NCBI RefSeq assembly: GCF_000472865.1
Contig: NZ_AXAP01000013.1
Span: 97,111-161,110, forward strand
DNA from: Bradyrhizobium elkanii WSM2783
Lineage (GTDB): Bacteria > Pseudomonadota > Alphaproteobacteria > Rhizobiales > Xanthobacteraceae
DNA: 64,000 nt
Direction of reading: 5' to 3'
Part shown: in pieces, positions 26,103-34,464 of the stretch
How the letters are laid out: every line of letters starts with the position of its first letter
How positions within the stretch are numbered: position 1 is the first letter of the stretch
The notes under the pieces: model-generated
Databases searched by the model: none
The model's input: the letters and a program-made list of their open reading frames with translations, nothing else
What the model was told of the DNA's origin: nothing
Made by a program: the position numbers and the translations under genes

Positions 26103-27182
26103 TCACAGCACCTTTCTGATCCAGTTGTGCGGATCGGCCGCGCGACCATACTGGATGTCGACCAGTTGCTTCCGCAGCCCCATGGCGACAGGGCCGGCTG
26201 CACCGCCATTGATGAGAAACTCGCCCTTCGTGGAACACACCTTGCCGATCGGCGAGATGACGGCGGCCGTGCCGCAGGCGAAGGCCTCTTTCAGCTTTCC
26301 GCTGGCGGCATCCGCGCGCCACTGGTCGATCGTGTAGGTCTCCTCGCGCACGGGCGTACCGGCATCCTTCGCGAGCGCGATGATCGAATCCCTGGTGATG
26401 CCCGGCAGGATCGTGCCGAGCGGCGGCGTCAGCAGCGAACCGTCGTCGAACACGAAGAAAACGTTCATGCCGCCGAGTTCCTCGATATAGCGGCGCTCGA
26501 TCGCATCGAGGAAAACCACCTGATCGCAGCCGTGTTCGATGGCCTCGGCCTGCGCCCGCAGGCTCGCGGCGTAATTGCCGCCACACTTGACGGCACCGGT
26601 GCCGCCGATCGCAGCGCGCGTGTAGTGCTCCGACACCCAGATCGACACCGGCGCGGGCCCGCCCTTGAAATAGGAGCCGACCGGCGAGGCGATGACGGCG
26701 AAGATGTACTCCGCTGATGGCTTCACGCCGAGGAAGACCTCGCTCGCGATCATGAAGGGCCGCAGATAGAGACTACCCTCGCCGCCTGGAATCCAGGCGC
26801 GGTCGATGCGCACGAGCTGTTCGACCGCTTCGATGAACACGGGCTCGGGCAGCGGCGCCATGGCCATGCGCTCAGCCGAATTCCAGAAGCGGCGGGCATT
26901 GGCGTCGGGGCGGAACAGGTTCACGCCGCCATCGTCGCGCTTGTAGGCCTTGAGGCCTTCGAAAATCTCCTGCGCGTAGTGCATGACGGCGGCGGCCGGA
27001 TCGAGCGGAAAATTCGCGCGGGATTCGACGCGCGCGCCATGCCAGCCCTTCGCCTGATTGTAGCGAACGATAGCCATGTGATCGGTGAAAATCCGGCCGA
27101 AGCCCGGGTCCACGAGCCTTGCCGCGCGCTCCTTGTCGGAGGTCGCATTCGCCGCAGGCTGGATTTCGAATTTCAAACTCAT
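26103..27182 (-). CDS. ilvE: branched-chain amino acid aminotransferase
   Basis: 359 residues, fold type IV PLP enzyme of the BCAT2/eukaryote-like group. The PLP lysine is in GTGAVKCGGNYAASL; other family segments are HYAQEIFEGLKAYK, LYLRPFMIASE and EELGGMNVFFVFDDG. It interconverts Leu, Ile and Val with their 2-oxo acids. A good start at 27182 follows GCAAGGGTATG. Divergent from the MarR gene at 27508, with an inverted repeat between them. hisS follows 73 bases downstream. Confidence 0.95.
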   Translation of the reverse strand: MSLKFEIQPAANATSDKERAARLVDPGFGRIFTDHMAIVRYNQAKGWHGARVESRANFPLDPAAAVMHYAQEIFEGLKAYKRDDGGVNLFRPDANARRFWNSAERMAMAPLPEPVFIEAVEQLVRIDRAWIPGGEGSLYLRPFMIASEVFLGVKPSAEYIFAVIASPVGSYFKGGPAPVSIWVSEHYTRAAIGGTGAVKCGGNYAASLRAQAEAIEHGCDQVVFLDAIERRYIEELGGMNVFFVFDDGSLLTPPLGTILPGITRDSIIALAKDAGTPVREETYTIDQWRADAASGKLKEAFACGTAAVISPIGKVCSTKGEFLINGGAAGPVAMGLRKQLVDIQYGRAADPHNWIRKVL

Positions 27183-27507
27183 ACCCTTGCTTCCCGCTGT
27201 CGGAATCCGCGCGATTGCTGGCGCCGGTCTCGCCGGGCCTAACTGGCTTAGTCGGCCTGGACTTCACCGCCAGCCTTACGGCCGGTTTCCATGGCGTCAT
27301 GTCCGAAAGGACATGCTTTTGCCGGATGCTGAAGTCCAGTATGTTTTGTCGAAATGCCGCTCGACAATCACACGGTAGTCCCAATTTGCGGCCCAAGCCT
27401 CCATCACTGGTCTGCTCGTGGCCGATCTAAACTTTGCCAGGGACGAAACGATTTAAAATTTCGTCGTGACTGGCAGTTTTGTAACATTGAACCCAAGATA
27501 CGTCAAT
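27183..27507. other. divergent promoter region, ilvE and MarR operon
   Basis: 325 bases without a gene. The right part (27420-27507) is AT-rich and contains the dyad at 27435-27475; the left part holds nothing I recognise. Confidence 0.5.
27435..27475. promoter_or_regulatory. extended inverted repeat upstream of MarR operon, candidate operator
   Basis: Inner arms GACGAAA (27442-27448) and TTTCGTC (27459-27465) around an AT-rich 10-base centre, with outer arms TGCCAG (27435-27440) and CTGGCA (27470-27475). It ends 32 bases before the MarR start codon. MarR proteins bind such dyads and often repress their own operon. A role on ilvE, transcribed the other way, is also possible. Confidence 0.5.
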
Positions 27508-28062
27508 ATGGCTGACATAAATTTCTCAACGGCAGCAGCGCAGCCCGATTCTCCGGGAACGGACGTATCCGCCCCCGGGCCGCGGACGGGCGATTTGCGC
27601 TGGGACATCATCGAGCTCCTGTTCTTCGCCTATCGCGACTTCGTCGGCGATGCCGATCAGGAGCTGGAGGCGTTCGGCTTCGGCCGCGCCCACCACCGGG
27701 TGATGCACTTCGTCACGCGCTATCCCGGGCTCAAGGTCGCCGACCTTCTCGACGTCCTGCGCATCACCAAGCAATCGCTCGGCCGCGTGCTGAAGCAATT
27801 GCTCGACGAAGGCTACATCCTGCAGAAGACCGGCAGCAATGACCGGCGGCAGCGGCTGCTTTACGCCACCGCCAAGGGCGAAGCGCTGGTGGCCAAGCTG
27901 GCGGGACTGCAGACCGACCGCATCAACCGTGCGGTCGCCGGCCTCGATCCGGGCGGCGTCGAGACCGTGCGGGCGTTCCTCCGTGCGATGATCGACCGCG
28001 ACGACCCCGACAAGGTGCTGGAGACGATCTTCGGCGGCGCGGCCAAGAAGACGAGGGAGTGA
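27508..28062 (+). CDS. MarR family transcriptional regulator (PetP-like)
   Basis: 184 residues. A ~35-residue flexible N-terminus precedes the winged-helix core: FGRAHHRVMHFVTRYPGLKV, DLLDVLRITKQSLGRVLKQL (recognition helix), and the wing GSNDRRQRLLYATAKGEAL. ATG 27508 chosen; a start at 27466 would begin inside the candidate operator. The gene overlaps the response regulator by four bases and is followed by a kinase. A MarR gene coupled to an OmpR-type regulator is the layout of petPR in Rhodobacter capsulatus, so orthology is plausible; I infer it from order and size only. Confidence 0.88.
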   Translation: MADINFSTAAAQPDSPGTDVSAPGPRTGDLRWDIIELLFFAYRDFVGDADQELEAFGFGRAHHRVMHFVTRYPGLKVADLLDVLRITKQSLGRVLKQLLDEGYILQKTGSNDRRQRLLYATAKGEALVAKLAGLQTDRINRAVAGLDPGGVETVRAFLRAMIDRDDPDKVLETIFGGAAKKTRE

Positions 28063-28799
28063 AGGTGACGCAGGGAGCAACCATTGCCGCGGCGACGGCA
28101 CGCATGCCGATGAAACCGGCCGACGACGCGCCGCACCTGCTGCTGGTCGATGACGACCGCCGCATCCGCGATCTTCTCTCGCGCTTCCTCTGCGGCGAAG
28201 GCTACCGCGTCACGACCGCCATGAGCGCCAGCGACGCGCGTGCCAAACTGCTCGGGCTCAATTTCGACCTGCTGATCCTTGATGTGATGATGCCCGGCGA
28301 GAACGGCTTCGATCTCGCGCGCTTCATCCGTTCGTCCTCGTCGGTGCCGATCATCATGCTCACCGCGCGCCACGAGGCGGAAGCACGCATCGAGGGCCTG
28401 CAGATCGGCGCCGACGACTATGTGGCAAAGCCGTTCGAGCCGCGCGAACTGGTGCTGCGGATCGGCAACATCCTCAAGCGGACCGCGCCGCCGCCGGCGC
28501 AGACGCTGGAGCAGATCGCCTTCGGCCCCTACGTCTTCCATCTCGACCGCGGCGAATTGCGGCAGGGCGAGGAGATCATCCATCTGACCGACCGCGAGCG
28601 GGACATGCTGCGCATCCTCGCCGCGAGCCCCGGCGAAACCGTGCCGCGCGGCGCGCTGACCGGAGGCGGCACCGTCAACGAGCGCGCCGTCGACGTGCAG
28701 ATCAACCGCCTGCGCCGCAAGATCGAGCGCGATCCCGCCAATCCCTTGTTCCTGCAGGCGGTGCGCGGCATCGGCTATCGCCTGGTGGCCTCGCCTTAA
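28059..28799 (+). CDS. OmpR/PhoB family response regulator (PetR-like)
   Basis: 246 residues. Receiver domain: acidic pair in LLLVDDDRRIRDLL, phosphoryl Asp in FDLLILDVMMPGENGFDLA, the Thr in IIMLTARHE and the Lys in DDYVAKPFEPREL. The C-terminal winged helix ends in NERAVDVQINRLRRKIE and GIGYRLVA, as in OmpR. The GTG at 28059 overlaps the MarR stop (GTGA), which suggests coupling; an ATG at 28104 would leave the receiver intact and is an alternative. The kinase gene starts 12 bases after its stop. Confidence 0.93.
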   Translation: MKVTQGATIAAATARMPMKPADDAPHLLLVDDDRRIRDLLSRFLCGEGYRVTTAMSASDARAKLLGLNFDLLILDVMMPGENGFDLARFIRSSSSVPIIMLTARHEAEARIEGLQIGADDYVAKPFEPRELVLRIGNILKRTAPPPAQTLEQIAFGPYVFHLDRGELRQGEEIIHLTDRERDMLRILAASPGETVPRGALTGGGTVNERAVDVQINRLRRKIERDPANPLFLQAVRGIGYRLVASP

Positions 28800-28811
28800 G
28801 CCTTATCCGCC

Positions 28812-30197
28812 ATGAGCACGATCGACACGGGCCTGAGCCTGATCCGCAACGCCTCGCAGCGCGTCTCCAGAGCCAATGGCCGGATGGGAAACGCGTTCAA
28901 GAGCTGGATGCCGACCGGCCTCTATGCCCGCGCGCTACTGATCATGATCGTGCCGATGGTGGTGCTGCAGACCGTGGTGGCCTTCGTGTTCATGGAACGG
29001 CACTGGAACACGGTGACGCGCCGACTCTCCACCGCTGTGGTGCAGGACATCGCCGCCCTCATCGACGTCTACAAGACCTATCCGCAGGACAAGGACCGCG
29101 CGCAGGTGCGCCGGATCGCGCAGCGGCTCCAGCTCGTGGTCGATTTCCTGCCTCCCGGCGACATGCCGCCACCCGGGCCGAAGCCGTTCTTTTCGCTGCT
29201 CGACCAGTCGCTGTCGGTGCAGCTCGGCCGCCAGATCGGCCGTCCGTTCTGGATCGACACCGTCGGCAGGTCCAACCTGGTCGAGATCCGCGTGCAACTC
29301 GACGACGCGATCATGCGCATCTTCGCGCTGCGCAGCGCCGCCTATGCATCGAATTCGGAAATCTTCATCTTCTGGATGCTCGGCACCTCCACGATCCTTT
29401 TGATTGTCGCGGTGCTGTTCCTGCGCAACCAGATCAAGCCGATCCTGCGTTTGGCGGACGCCGCCGAAAGCTTCGGCAAGGGCCGGGAGGCACCGAATTT
29501 CCGGCCGCGCGGCGCGCGCGAGGTGCGGCGTGCGGCGCACGCCTTCCTGGAGATGAAGGCGCGCATCGAGCGCACGATCGAGCAGCGCACCGCGATGCTC
29601 GCCGGCGTCTCGCACGATCTGCGCACCATCCTGACCCGCTTCAAGCTGGAGCTCGCGCTGCTCGGCGAAGGCCCCGAGATCGACGCCATGCGCAAGGACG
29701 TCGACGAGATGTCGATGATGCTGGAGGACTATCTCGCCTTCGCCCGCGGCGACTCCGGCGAGGTCGCACAGCCGACCGACATGACGATGGCGCTGGAGGA
29801 ATTGCGCAACGACGCCGAACGCCACGGCCATACCGCGACCGTCGCCTTCCACGGATTGCCTGTCGTGACGGTGAAGCCGGCCTCGTTCAAGCGCTGCCTC
29901 GGCAATCTCGTCTCCAATGCGGCGCGGCACGCCAACGCGATCTCGATCACCGGCCACCGCGACCACCGCTATCTCACGGTCACCGTCGATGACGACGGCC
30001 CGGGCATTCCGGCTGATATGCGCGAGGAGGTGTTCAAGCCGTTCCTGCGGCTCGACGACGCCCGCAATCAGGACGAGGGCGGCACCGGCCTCGGACTGGC
30101 CATCGCCCGCGACATCGCCCGCTCGCATGGCGGCGACATCATGCTCGGCGACAGCCCGATGGGCGGCCTCCGCGCGACGGTGAGAGTGCCGGTGTAA
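28812..30197 (+). CDS. membrane sensor histidine kinase, EnvZ-like
   Basis: 461 residues. Two membrane spans, about 38-60 (ARALLIMIVPMVVLQTVVAF) and 180-202 (IFIFWMLGTSTILLIVAVLF), enclose a ~120-residue periplasmic sensor domain; a HAMP domain follows. The phospho-accepting His is in AGVSHDLRTILTRFKLELAL; the ATP-binding N box is NLVSNAARHAN, with G boxes DDDGPGIP and GGTGLGLAIARDIA. Cognate regulator is almost surely the gene just upstream. The signal is unknown. Confidence 0.93.
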   Translation: MSTIDTGLSLIRNASQRVSRANGRMGNAFKSWMPTGLYARALLIMIVPMVVLQTVVAFVFMERHWNTVTRRLSTAVVQDIAALIDVYKTYPQDKDRAQVRRIAQRLQLVVDFLPPGDMPPPGPKPFFSLLDQSLSVQLGRQIGRPFWIDTVGRSNLVEIRVQLDDAIMRIFALRSAAYASNSEIFIFWMLGTSTILLIVAVLFLRNQIKPILRLADAAESFGKGREAPNFRPRGAREVRRAAHAFLEMKARIERTIEQRTAMLAGVSHDLRTILTRFKLELALLGEGPEIDAMRKDVDEMSMMLEDYLAFARGDSGEVAQPTDMTMALEELRNDAERHGHTATVAFHGLPVVTVKPASFKRCLGNLVSNAARHANAISITGHRDHRYLTVTVDDDGPGIPADMREEVFKPFLRLDDARNQDEGGTGLGLAIARDIARSHGGDIMLGDSPMGGLRATVRVPV

Positions 30198-30204
30198 CAA
30201 TTCT

Positions 30205-30353
30205 TCCCTTCTCCCCTTGTGGGAGAAGGTGGCGCGAAGCGCCGGATGAGGGGTTCTTTCCACGGGCGGTGGTGTTCGTGGAGAGAACCCCTCACCCAAG
30301 CGAGCCCGCTGCAAGTAGCTAAGCAGCCCTCTCCCACAAGGGGAGAGGGCACG
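30205..30353. repeat. intergenic mosaic repeat, family C
   Basis: CCCTTCTCCCCTTGTGGGAGAAGG and CCCTCTCCCACAAGGGGAGAGGG at the two ends, with GATGAGGGGTTCT...AGAACCCCTCA between: a long, imperfect palindrome behind the kinase gene. Confidence 0.8.
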
Positions 30354-30417
30354 ACAATTGGCATCACAAGGCTGAGCTAGCTCGGACGCTTGAAGCGCAT
30401 GCGGCTACGAAAAGAAC

Positions 30418-30957
30418 TTACTTCGGCAGCTTGGGAATCATGCCCTTCAGCTTTTCCATGTCCTTGATGTTCATCTTCATGCCGCCGGCCATGATGATGT
30501 CACCGGGCTTCTGGTCCGCCTTGCAGGGGCCGAGCCATTTAGCTTCGATCGTGCCGGTAGTATCGTGCGCCGCACCGGTCGAGCCGCGATCGGCGTGCGA
30601 GGTCGTCTTGACCGTGTAGGCGGAGTTGAAGTCGCCGGTGATCTCGGCATGCGAGGTCACCGTGACGCCGGCGACGCCGCACACGGAATCGCTGACATAG
30701 CCGGTCGCGGTCTTCTGGATATCCTGCTTGGAGCAGATATCCTTCGCCATCGGCGAGACCGCCGTGCTCATGTCCTTGTCGGTGGTCTCGTCGGTGCAAT
30801 GCTGCATCGTCATTTCGGGCGTGGTCGAGCCCGTGCGCGCGATCTTCATCTCCCACAGGCCCGCCTTGCGGACCGGCAGATCGACGGCGCCGGCCGTCCC
30901 GGGCAGCAGCGCAGCCAGGCCGATGGCCGATCCGAGCAGAACGAAATATCGCGTCAT
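30418..30957 (-). CDS. DUF3617 family secreted protein
   Basis: 179 residues with a signal peptide (residues ~5-25, LLGSAIGLAALLPGTAGA). The mature start, LPVRKAGLWEMKI, followed by four cysteines (QHCTDE, DICSKQ, SVCGVA, GPCKAD) is the pattern of DUF3617, a periplasmic family of unknown function. The ATG at 30957 is correct; a reading from 31062 runs into the neighbour. Follows a small secreted protein gene on the same strand with a 25-base gap. Confidence 0.8.
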   Translation of the reverse strand: MTRYFVLLGSAIGLAALLPGTAGAVDLPVRKAGLWEMKIARTGSTTPEMTMQHCTDETTDKDMSTAVSPMAKDICSKQDIQKTATGYVSDSVCGVAGVTVTSHAEITGDFNSAYTVKTTSHADRGSTGAAHDTTGTIEAKWLGPCKADQKPGDIIMAGGMKMNIKDMEKLKGMIPKLPK

Positions 30958-30982
30958 GCGGCGATGCCGGTACCGGTGCCGA

Positions 30983-31273
30983 TCAATAAAGCGTGCGCAG
31001 CGGCCGCTCGGCGGCGCCCCAAGGCACCCAGCGGCACGAGAAGGAGACGTAGCCACCCTCATAGGGCTGCACCGCGAGGAATTTCACCACCTTGCCGTAG
31101 GAAGCGCAGTGATCGACCGCGAGCTGGCGGGCGTCCGCCTGCTGGGCCAGCGAATAGGCAATTATGCCGCCGGTATCGTTGCCCTTGAACGGGGGCACCC
31201 AGTCGGCCTGGGCCGGTGCAACGGCCAGCATTGCGCCTGCGGCAACCATGCCAGCGGCCAGAATTTTTCGCAT
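30983..31273 (-). CDS. small secreted protein, function unknown
   Basis: 96 residues. Clear signal peptide MRKILAAGMVAAGAMLAVAP with cleavage after AQA. The mature protein is ~73 residues with two cysteines (DHCASYG, SFSCRWV) that could form a disulfide in the periplasm. No family known to me. It precedes the DUF3617 gene in a probable two-gene operon; the divergent gene at 31445 also encodes a secreted protein. Confidence 0.65.
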   Translation of the reverse strand: MRKILAAGMVAAGAMLAVAPAQADWVPPFKGNDTGGIIAYSLAQQADARQLAVDHCASYGKVVKFLAVQPYEGGYVSFSCRWVPWGAAERPLRTLY

Positions 31274-31444
31274 CTGCAGACTCTCCTCAAATCCTTGGGC
31301 GGCACCATAAAGTGCGCGGGCGACCGTGAAAAGAATCGTGGGCCGGAGATTTGCGGAGTTCTCCGCCAGTGTTGCCGCGTTGCACTTGACCTCGCCCGGC
31401 CTTCACGGCACCGTCCGGCGCATTGGATTGTCCGGCGGATTCTC

Positions 31445-31915
31445 ATGCGCAACTCTGTTCGTTCCTCGACCAAAACTGGCCTCTGCGCCGCATTCGGCCT
31501 GCTGGTTGGCCTGTTGGCGTCCGCCCAGACCGCCCACGCCGCCAATCCGCTCGAGCTGAATTTCTGGCTGTCCGGACCGAAGTACGAAGGACGGGTGGCC
31601 CCCTGCGAGGCAGCGCTGCAGACCATCGCGTCTCAGTTCCAGGAAAAAGAGAGCCAATTCTGGAATTCCCCGTTGGTGATCACCGGCTATTCGCGCATCC
31701 ACGAGACTGCCTTCCGTCCCTGGCAGTCCGACAACATCCCGCGCCGCTACTGTTCGGGCGACGCGGTGTTGAGCGACGGCAAGGTACGCACCGTGCATTT
31801 CTCGATCATCGAGGATGGCGGATTTGCCAGCATCGGCCAGGGCGTCGAATGGTGCGTGGTCGGACTGGACCGCAACTGGGCCTATAATCCCGCCTGCAAG
31901 TCGGCCCGGCCCTGA
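31445..31915 (+). CDS. secreted conserved hypothetical protein
   Basis: 156 residues from the ATG at 31445; signal peptide spans ~12-32 (LCAAFGLLVGLLASAQTAHA). The mature sequence includes LELNFWLSGPKYEGRVAPCE and IPRRYCSGDAVLSDGK, with four cysteines in total, suggesting two disulfides in the periplasm. Similar Bradyrhizobium proteins exist without function. The frame is open far upstream, but that part shadows genes on the other strand. Possible weak terminator downstream. Confidence 0.65.
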   Translation: MRNSVRSSTKTGLCAAFGLLVGLLASAQTAHAANPLELNFWLSGPKYEGRVAPCEAALQTIASQFQEKESQFWNSPLVITGYSRIHETAFRPWQSDNIPRRYCSGDAVLSDGKVRTVHFSIIEDGGFASIGQGVEWCVVGLDRNWAYNPACKSARP

Positions 31916-31927
31916 TCCTTAGGGCTG

Positions 31928-31975
31928 GTGTGGCGACGCTTGTTCTCAAGCAATGCGTCGCATCACACTTTGTTC
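31928..31975 (+). terminator. possible weak terminator or stem-loop
   Basis: GTGTGGCGACGC and GCGTCGCATCACAC form an imperfect stem with a perfect 7-bp core (31933-31939 / 31955-31961), followed by TTTGTTCTT. Lies just after the gene ending at 31915. Confidence 0.35.
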
Positions 31976-32032
31976 TTGAAATGTTCGGTCTCCCTGCTAG
32001 GCTCGCCCGCGGTCGAGTGTGAGGGGTGCTTG

Positions 32033-32716
32033 ATGTTTCGATTGGCCTTGGTTTCCCGCCTGCTGATTTCCGTCCTTGCCTTTTTTGCCGTGATCGGCCC
32101 GGTCAGCGCCCAGCACCGCCGACAAAACGCGCCGGGCGAGTTCGATTTCTACGTGCTTGCGCTGTCCTGGTCGCCGTCGTTCTGCGAAGCCGCCTCCGAG
32201 CGCGGCGATGGCAGGCGGGCGCAGGTCCAATGCGGCGGACGCCCCTACTCCTTCGTGGTGCATGGGCTCTGGCCGCAATATGAGCGCGGCTTTCCGGAAT
32301 ATTGCCAGCGGCCCGCGCCACGCCTTGCCCGCAATGTCATGAGCTCGATGCTCGACCTGATGCCGGCGCCCGGGCTGATCTACAACGAATGGGACAAGCA
32401 CGGCACCTGCTCGGGCCTCCCCGCACGCGCCTATTTCGAGAGCATCCGCAAGGCCCGCGCGGCGGTGAAGATCCCTGAGGAATTCCTGCAATTGTCGGAG
32501 CCGAAGACGGTCGCACCCGGCGAAATCGAGGAAGCCTTCATCAAGGCCAATCCGGGCCTCAGCAGCTCGGCAATCTCGGTCACCTGCGACAGCAAGCGAC
32601 TCAGCGAGGTCAGGATCTGCATGAGCAAGGACATGCAGTTCCGTGCCTGCGAGGAAACCGATCGCCGCGCCTGCCGCCGAGACCAGGTGGTGATGCCGCC
32701 GATCCGGGGCGGTTAG
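32033..32716 (+). CDS. secreted ribonuclease T2 family protein
   Basis: 227 residues. Signal peptide ~4-24 (VSRLLISVLAFFAVIGPVSA). Both catalytic segments are complete: CAS I in FVVHGLWPQYERG and CAS II in EWDKHGTCSG, each with its catalytic His. Starts of the mature domain, FYVLALSWSPSFC, and several cysteines fit the T2 fold. RNase T2 cuts single-stranded RNA through 2',3'-cyclic phosphates; bacterial forms are periplasmic or exported and probably used for scavenging. No immunity-like gene is adjacent, so nothing suggests a toxin role. Confidence 0.93.
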   Translation: MFRLALVSRLLISVLAFFAVIGPVSAQHRRQNAPGEFDFYVLALSWSPSFCEAASERGDGRRAQVQCGGRPYSFVVHGLWPQYERGFPEYCQRPAPRLARNVMSSMLDLMPAPGLIYNEWDKHGTCSGLPARAYFESIRKARAAVKIPEEFLQLSEPKTVAPGEIEEAFIKANPGLSSSAISVTCDSKRLSEVRICMSKDMQFRACEETDRRACRRDQVVMPPIRGG

Positions 32717-32729
32717 ACAGTCTCTCCAT

Positions 32730-32815
32730 CGTCATGCCCGGGCTTGCCCCAGGCATCCAGGCCCCTCGTGACAGCGGCGACCGCGTGGATGGCCGGGACA
32801 AGCCCGGCCATGACG
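32730..32815. repeat. palindromic repeat, family A
   Basis: CGTCATGCCCGGGCTTGCCC...GACAAGCCCGGCCATGACG, with ATCCAG...GTGGAT inner arms, behind the RNase T2 gene. Confidence 0.85.
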
Positions 32816-32850
32816 AGTAGAAGTGCGGTGTACAGACCAGCAGATATCTC

Positions 32851-33711
32851 ATGAACTACCGTCACGCCTTTCACGCCGGCGGCTTTGCCGACGTCATCAA
32901 GCACATCGTGCTGGTGCGAATCCTGCTCTATCTGCAGGAAAAGCCGGCGGCGCTCCGCCTCATCGACACCCATGCCGGCGCCGGCCTCTATGATCTCACC
33001 TCCGACGAGGCACGGCGCGGCGGCGAATGGCTGACCGGAATCGCGCGCGTGATGCAGGCGCGATTCTCGAACGAAGCGCTGCCGCTGGTACTGCCTTATC
33101 TCGACATTGTGAGAGCCTTCAGCCCGCCGGGCGAACTGAAGGCCTACCCGGGCTCGCCCTTGATCGCACGGGCGCTGCTTCGACCCCAGGATCGCCTCAC
33201 CGCTTGCGAGCTCGAGCCGGAGGCGCGCAGACGCCTGATCGACGCGCTGCGCCGCGACGCCCAGGCGCGGGTGGTCGACCTCGATGGCTGGACCGCGCTG
33301 CCGGCCTTCGTCCCGCCGAAAGAAAGGCGCGGCCTGGTCCTGATCGACCCGCCCTTTGAAGCCAAGGACGAGTTCGAGCGGCTGGCGCAAGGCTTTTCGG
33401 AGGCGTTCGCCAAATGGCCGACCGGCAGCTATCTGCTGTGGTATCCGGTCAAAAGCCGTCACGTGACCGACGATCTCGCACGGCATGTCGCTTTCGAGAC
33501 AGGCAACAGCAAGCCGGCCGGCAAATGCCTGCGACTCGAATTCAGCGTCGCGCCTCGCGAAGCCGAGAGCGGACTGGTCTCGACCGGGCTCTTGATCGTC
33601 AATCCGCCCTGGACGCTTGCCGGCGAACTCAGAATGATCCTGCCCGAGCTAGAAAAGCCCTTGGGCCAAGGCGGCGCCGGCCGATTCAGGCTGGAGACGC
33701 CCAAACCTTAA
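32851..33711 (+). CDS. rlmJ: 23S rRNA (adenine(2030)-N6)-methyltransferase
   Basis: 286 residues. Starts with the family signature MNYRHAFHAGGFADVIKH; the SAM region is RLIDTHAGAGLYDL and the catalytic tetrad is DPPF in VLIDPPFEAKDEF. E. coli RlmJ (YhiR) methylates A2030 of 23S rRNA before subunit assembly. Length matches E. coli (280). No operon partner; a family A repeat lies just upstream. Confidence 0.93.
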   Translation: MNYRHAFHAGGFADVIKHIVLVRILLYLQEKPAALRLIDTHAGAGLYDLTSDEARRGGEWLTGIARVMQARFSNEALPLVLPYLDIVRAFSPPGELKAYPGSPLIARALLRPQDRLTACELEPEARRRLIDALRRDAQARVVDLDGWTALPAFVPPKERRGLVLIDPPFEAKDEFERLAQGFSEAFAKWPTGSYLLWYPVKSRHVTDDLARHVAFETGNSKPAGKCLRLEFSVAPREAESGLVSTGLLIVNPPWTLAGELRMILPELEKPLGQGGAGRFRLETPKP

Positions 33712-33970
33712 CCAACGCCGTTGCTGAAAACTCCCACTCGACCATAGGCAACTTGCCCGGAACCGTATTATGCTTGTCACGTTAGGACTGGCTTTACGTT
33801 CCGCTTCCGCGAATGGTTGCGGCGGAGTGACGAGGCCGAAGAAAAATCCAGGCGGGTCGGTGGCGTGACACAGGTCCGCTGAGGTGGCCAAGCTTCCGGC
33901 AGCGAATGTCCGGTCACCCGCTACGTGAGTTGCGCGTAGCGGCGGTGCAATGCGGGGGAGGAGTTTCCCG

Positions 33971-34186
33971 ATGGCCATGACTGGGACAGTCAAATTCTTC
34001 AATGGAGAGCGCGGCTACGGCTTCATCAAGCCTGACGACGGCGGCCGCGATGTGTTCGTTCACATCACCGCAGTCGAACGCGCAGGACTAAAGGATTTGA
34101 CCGAAGGACAGCGTATTACGTTCGACGTCGAACCAGACAAGAAGGGCAAAGGCCCCAAGGCGGTCAATCTGGTGATTTCATCGTGA
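33971..34186 (+). CDS. cold-shock domain protein
   Basis: 71 residues. RNP1 is GYGFIKPD and RNP2 is DVFVHITAV within the single OB-fold domain; the start MAMTGTVKFFNGERG is typical of the CspA family. Binds single-stranded RNA or DNA and acts as an RNA chaperone. GGAGG lies 9 bases before the ATG at 33971; ATG 33977 is an alternative. The ~255 bases between rlmJ and this gene may include a long untranslated leader, common in cold-shock genes, but no specific element can be named. Confidence 0.94.
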   Translation: MAMTGTVKFFNGERGYGFIKPDDGGRDVFVHITAVERAGLKDLTEGQRITFDVEPDKKGKGPKAVNLVISS

Positions 34187-34290
34187 GCTCTTGCGCTCAC
34201 GCTGAAGCGGACTGAAGTCTCGGGTAACGATTTGCCGGGCGGCGCCCCGCTCGCACAGGCATGTGCGCGATCTCGCGCGGCAGCTCGGCA

Positions 34291-34323
34291 TAAAAAAATT
34301 CCGGCCGCCTGCGACGGCCGGAA
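34291..34323 (-). terminator. Rho-independent terminator (minus strand)
   Basis: Read on the minus strand: stem CCGGCCG / CGGCCGG with loop TCGCAGG, then AATTTTTTTA. It would end transcripts from the outer-membrane protein gene at 34465, about 140 bases upstream of it. Confidence 0.8.
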
Positions 34324-34365
34324 GGTTGTCGTCGATCGTTTTCTTATTCTTCGAAGTGATTGGTT

Positions 34366-34440
34366 AGAGCGTTTTCGAGCGAAGTGGACACCGGTTCGCG
34401 TGAAGAAAACGCGTCAAAACTAGAATCTAGAGCCTCGGTT
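34366..34440. repeat. dispersed repeat, family E-like
   Basis: GAGCGTTTTCGAGCGAAGTG and GTGAAGAAAACGCGTC, related in part to the element at 59508-59585 (ACCGGTT core shared). Lies between the outer-membrane gene and its terminator. Confidence 0.5.
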
Positions 34441-34464
34441 CTGATTCGATCAGAACCGAAAACT

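Noticed and set aside
32033..32716. RNase T2 as a secreted toxin with immunity gene
   Set aside because: No small immunity-like gene adjoins and there is no secretion-system context; ordinary scavenging nuclease is simpler.
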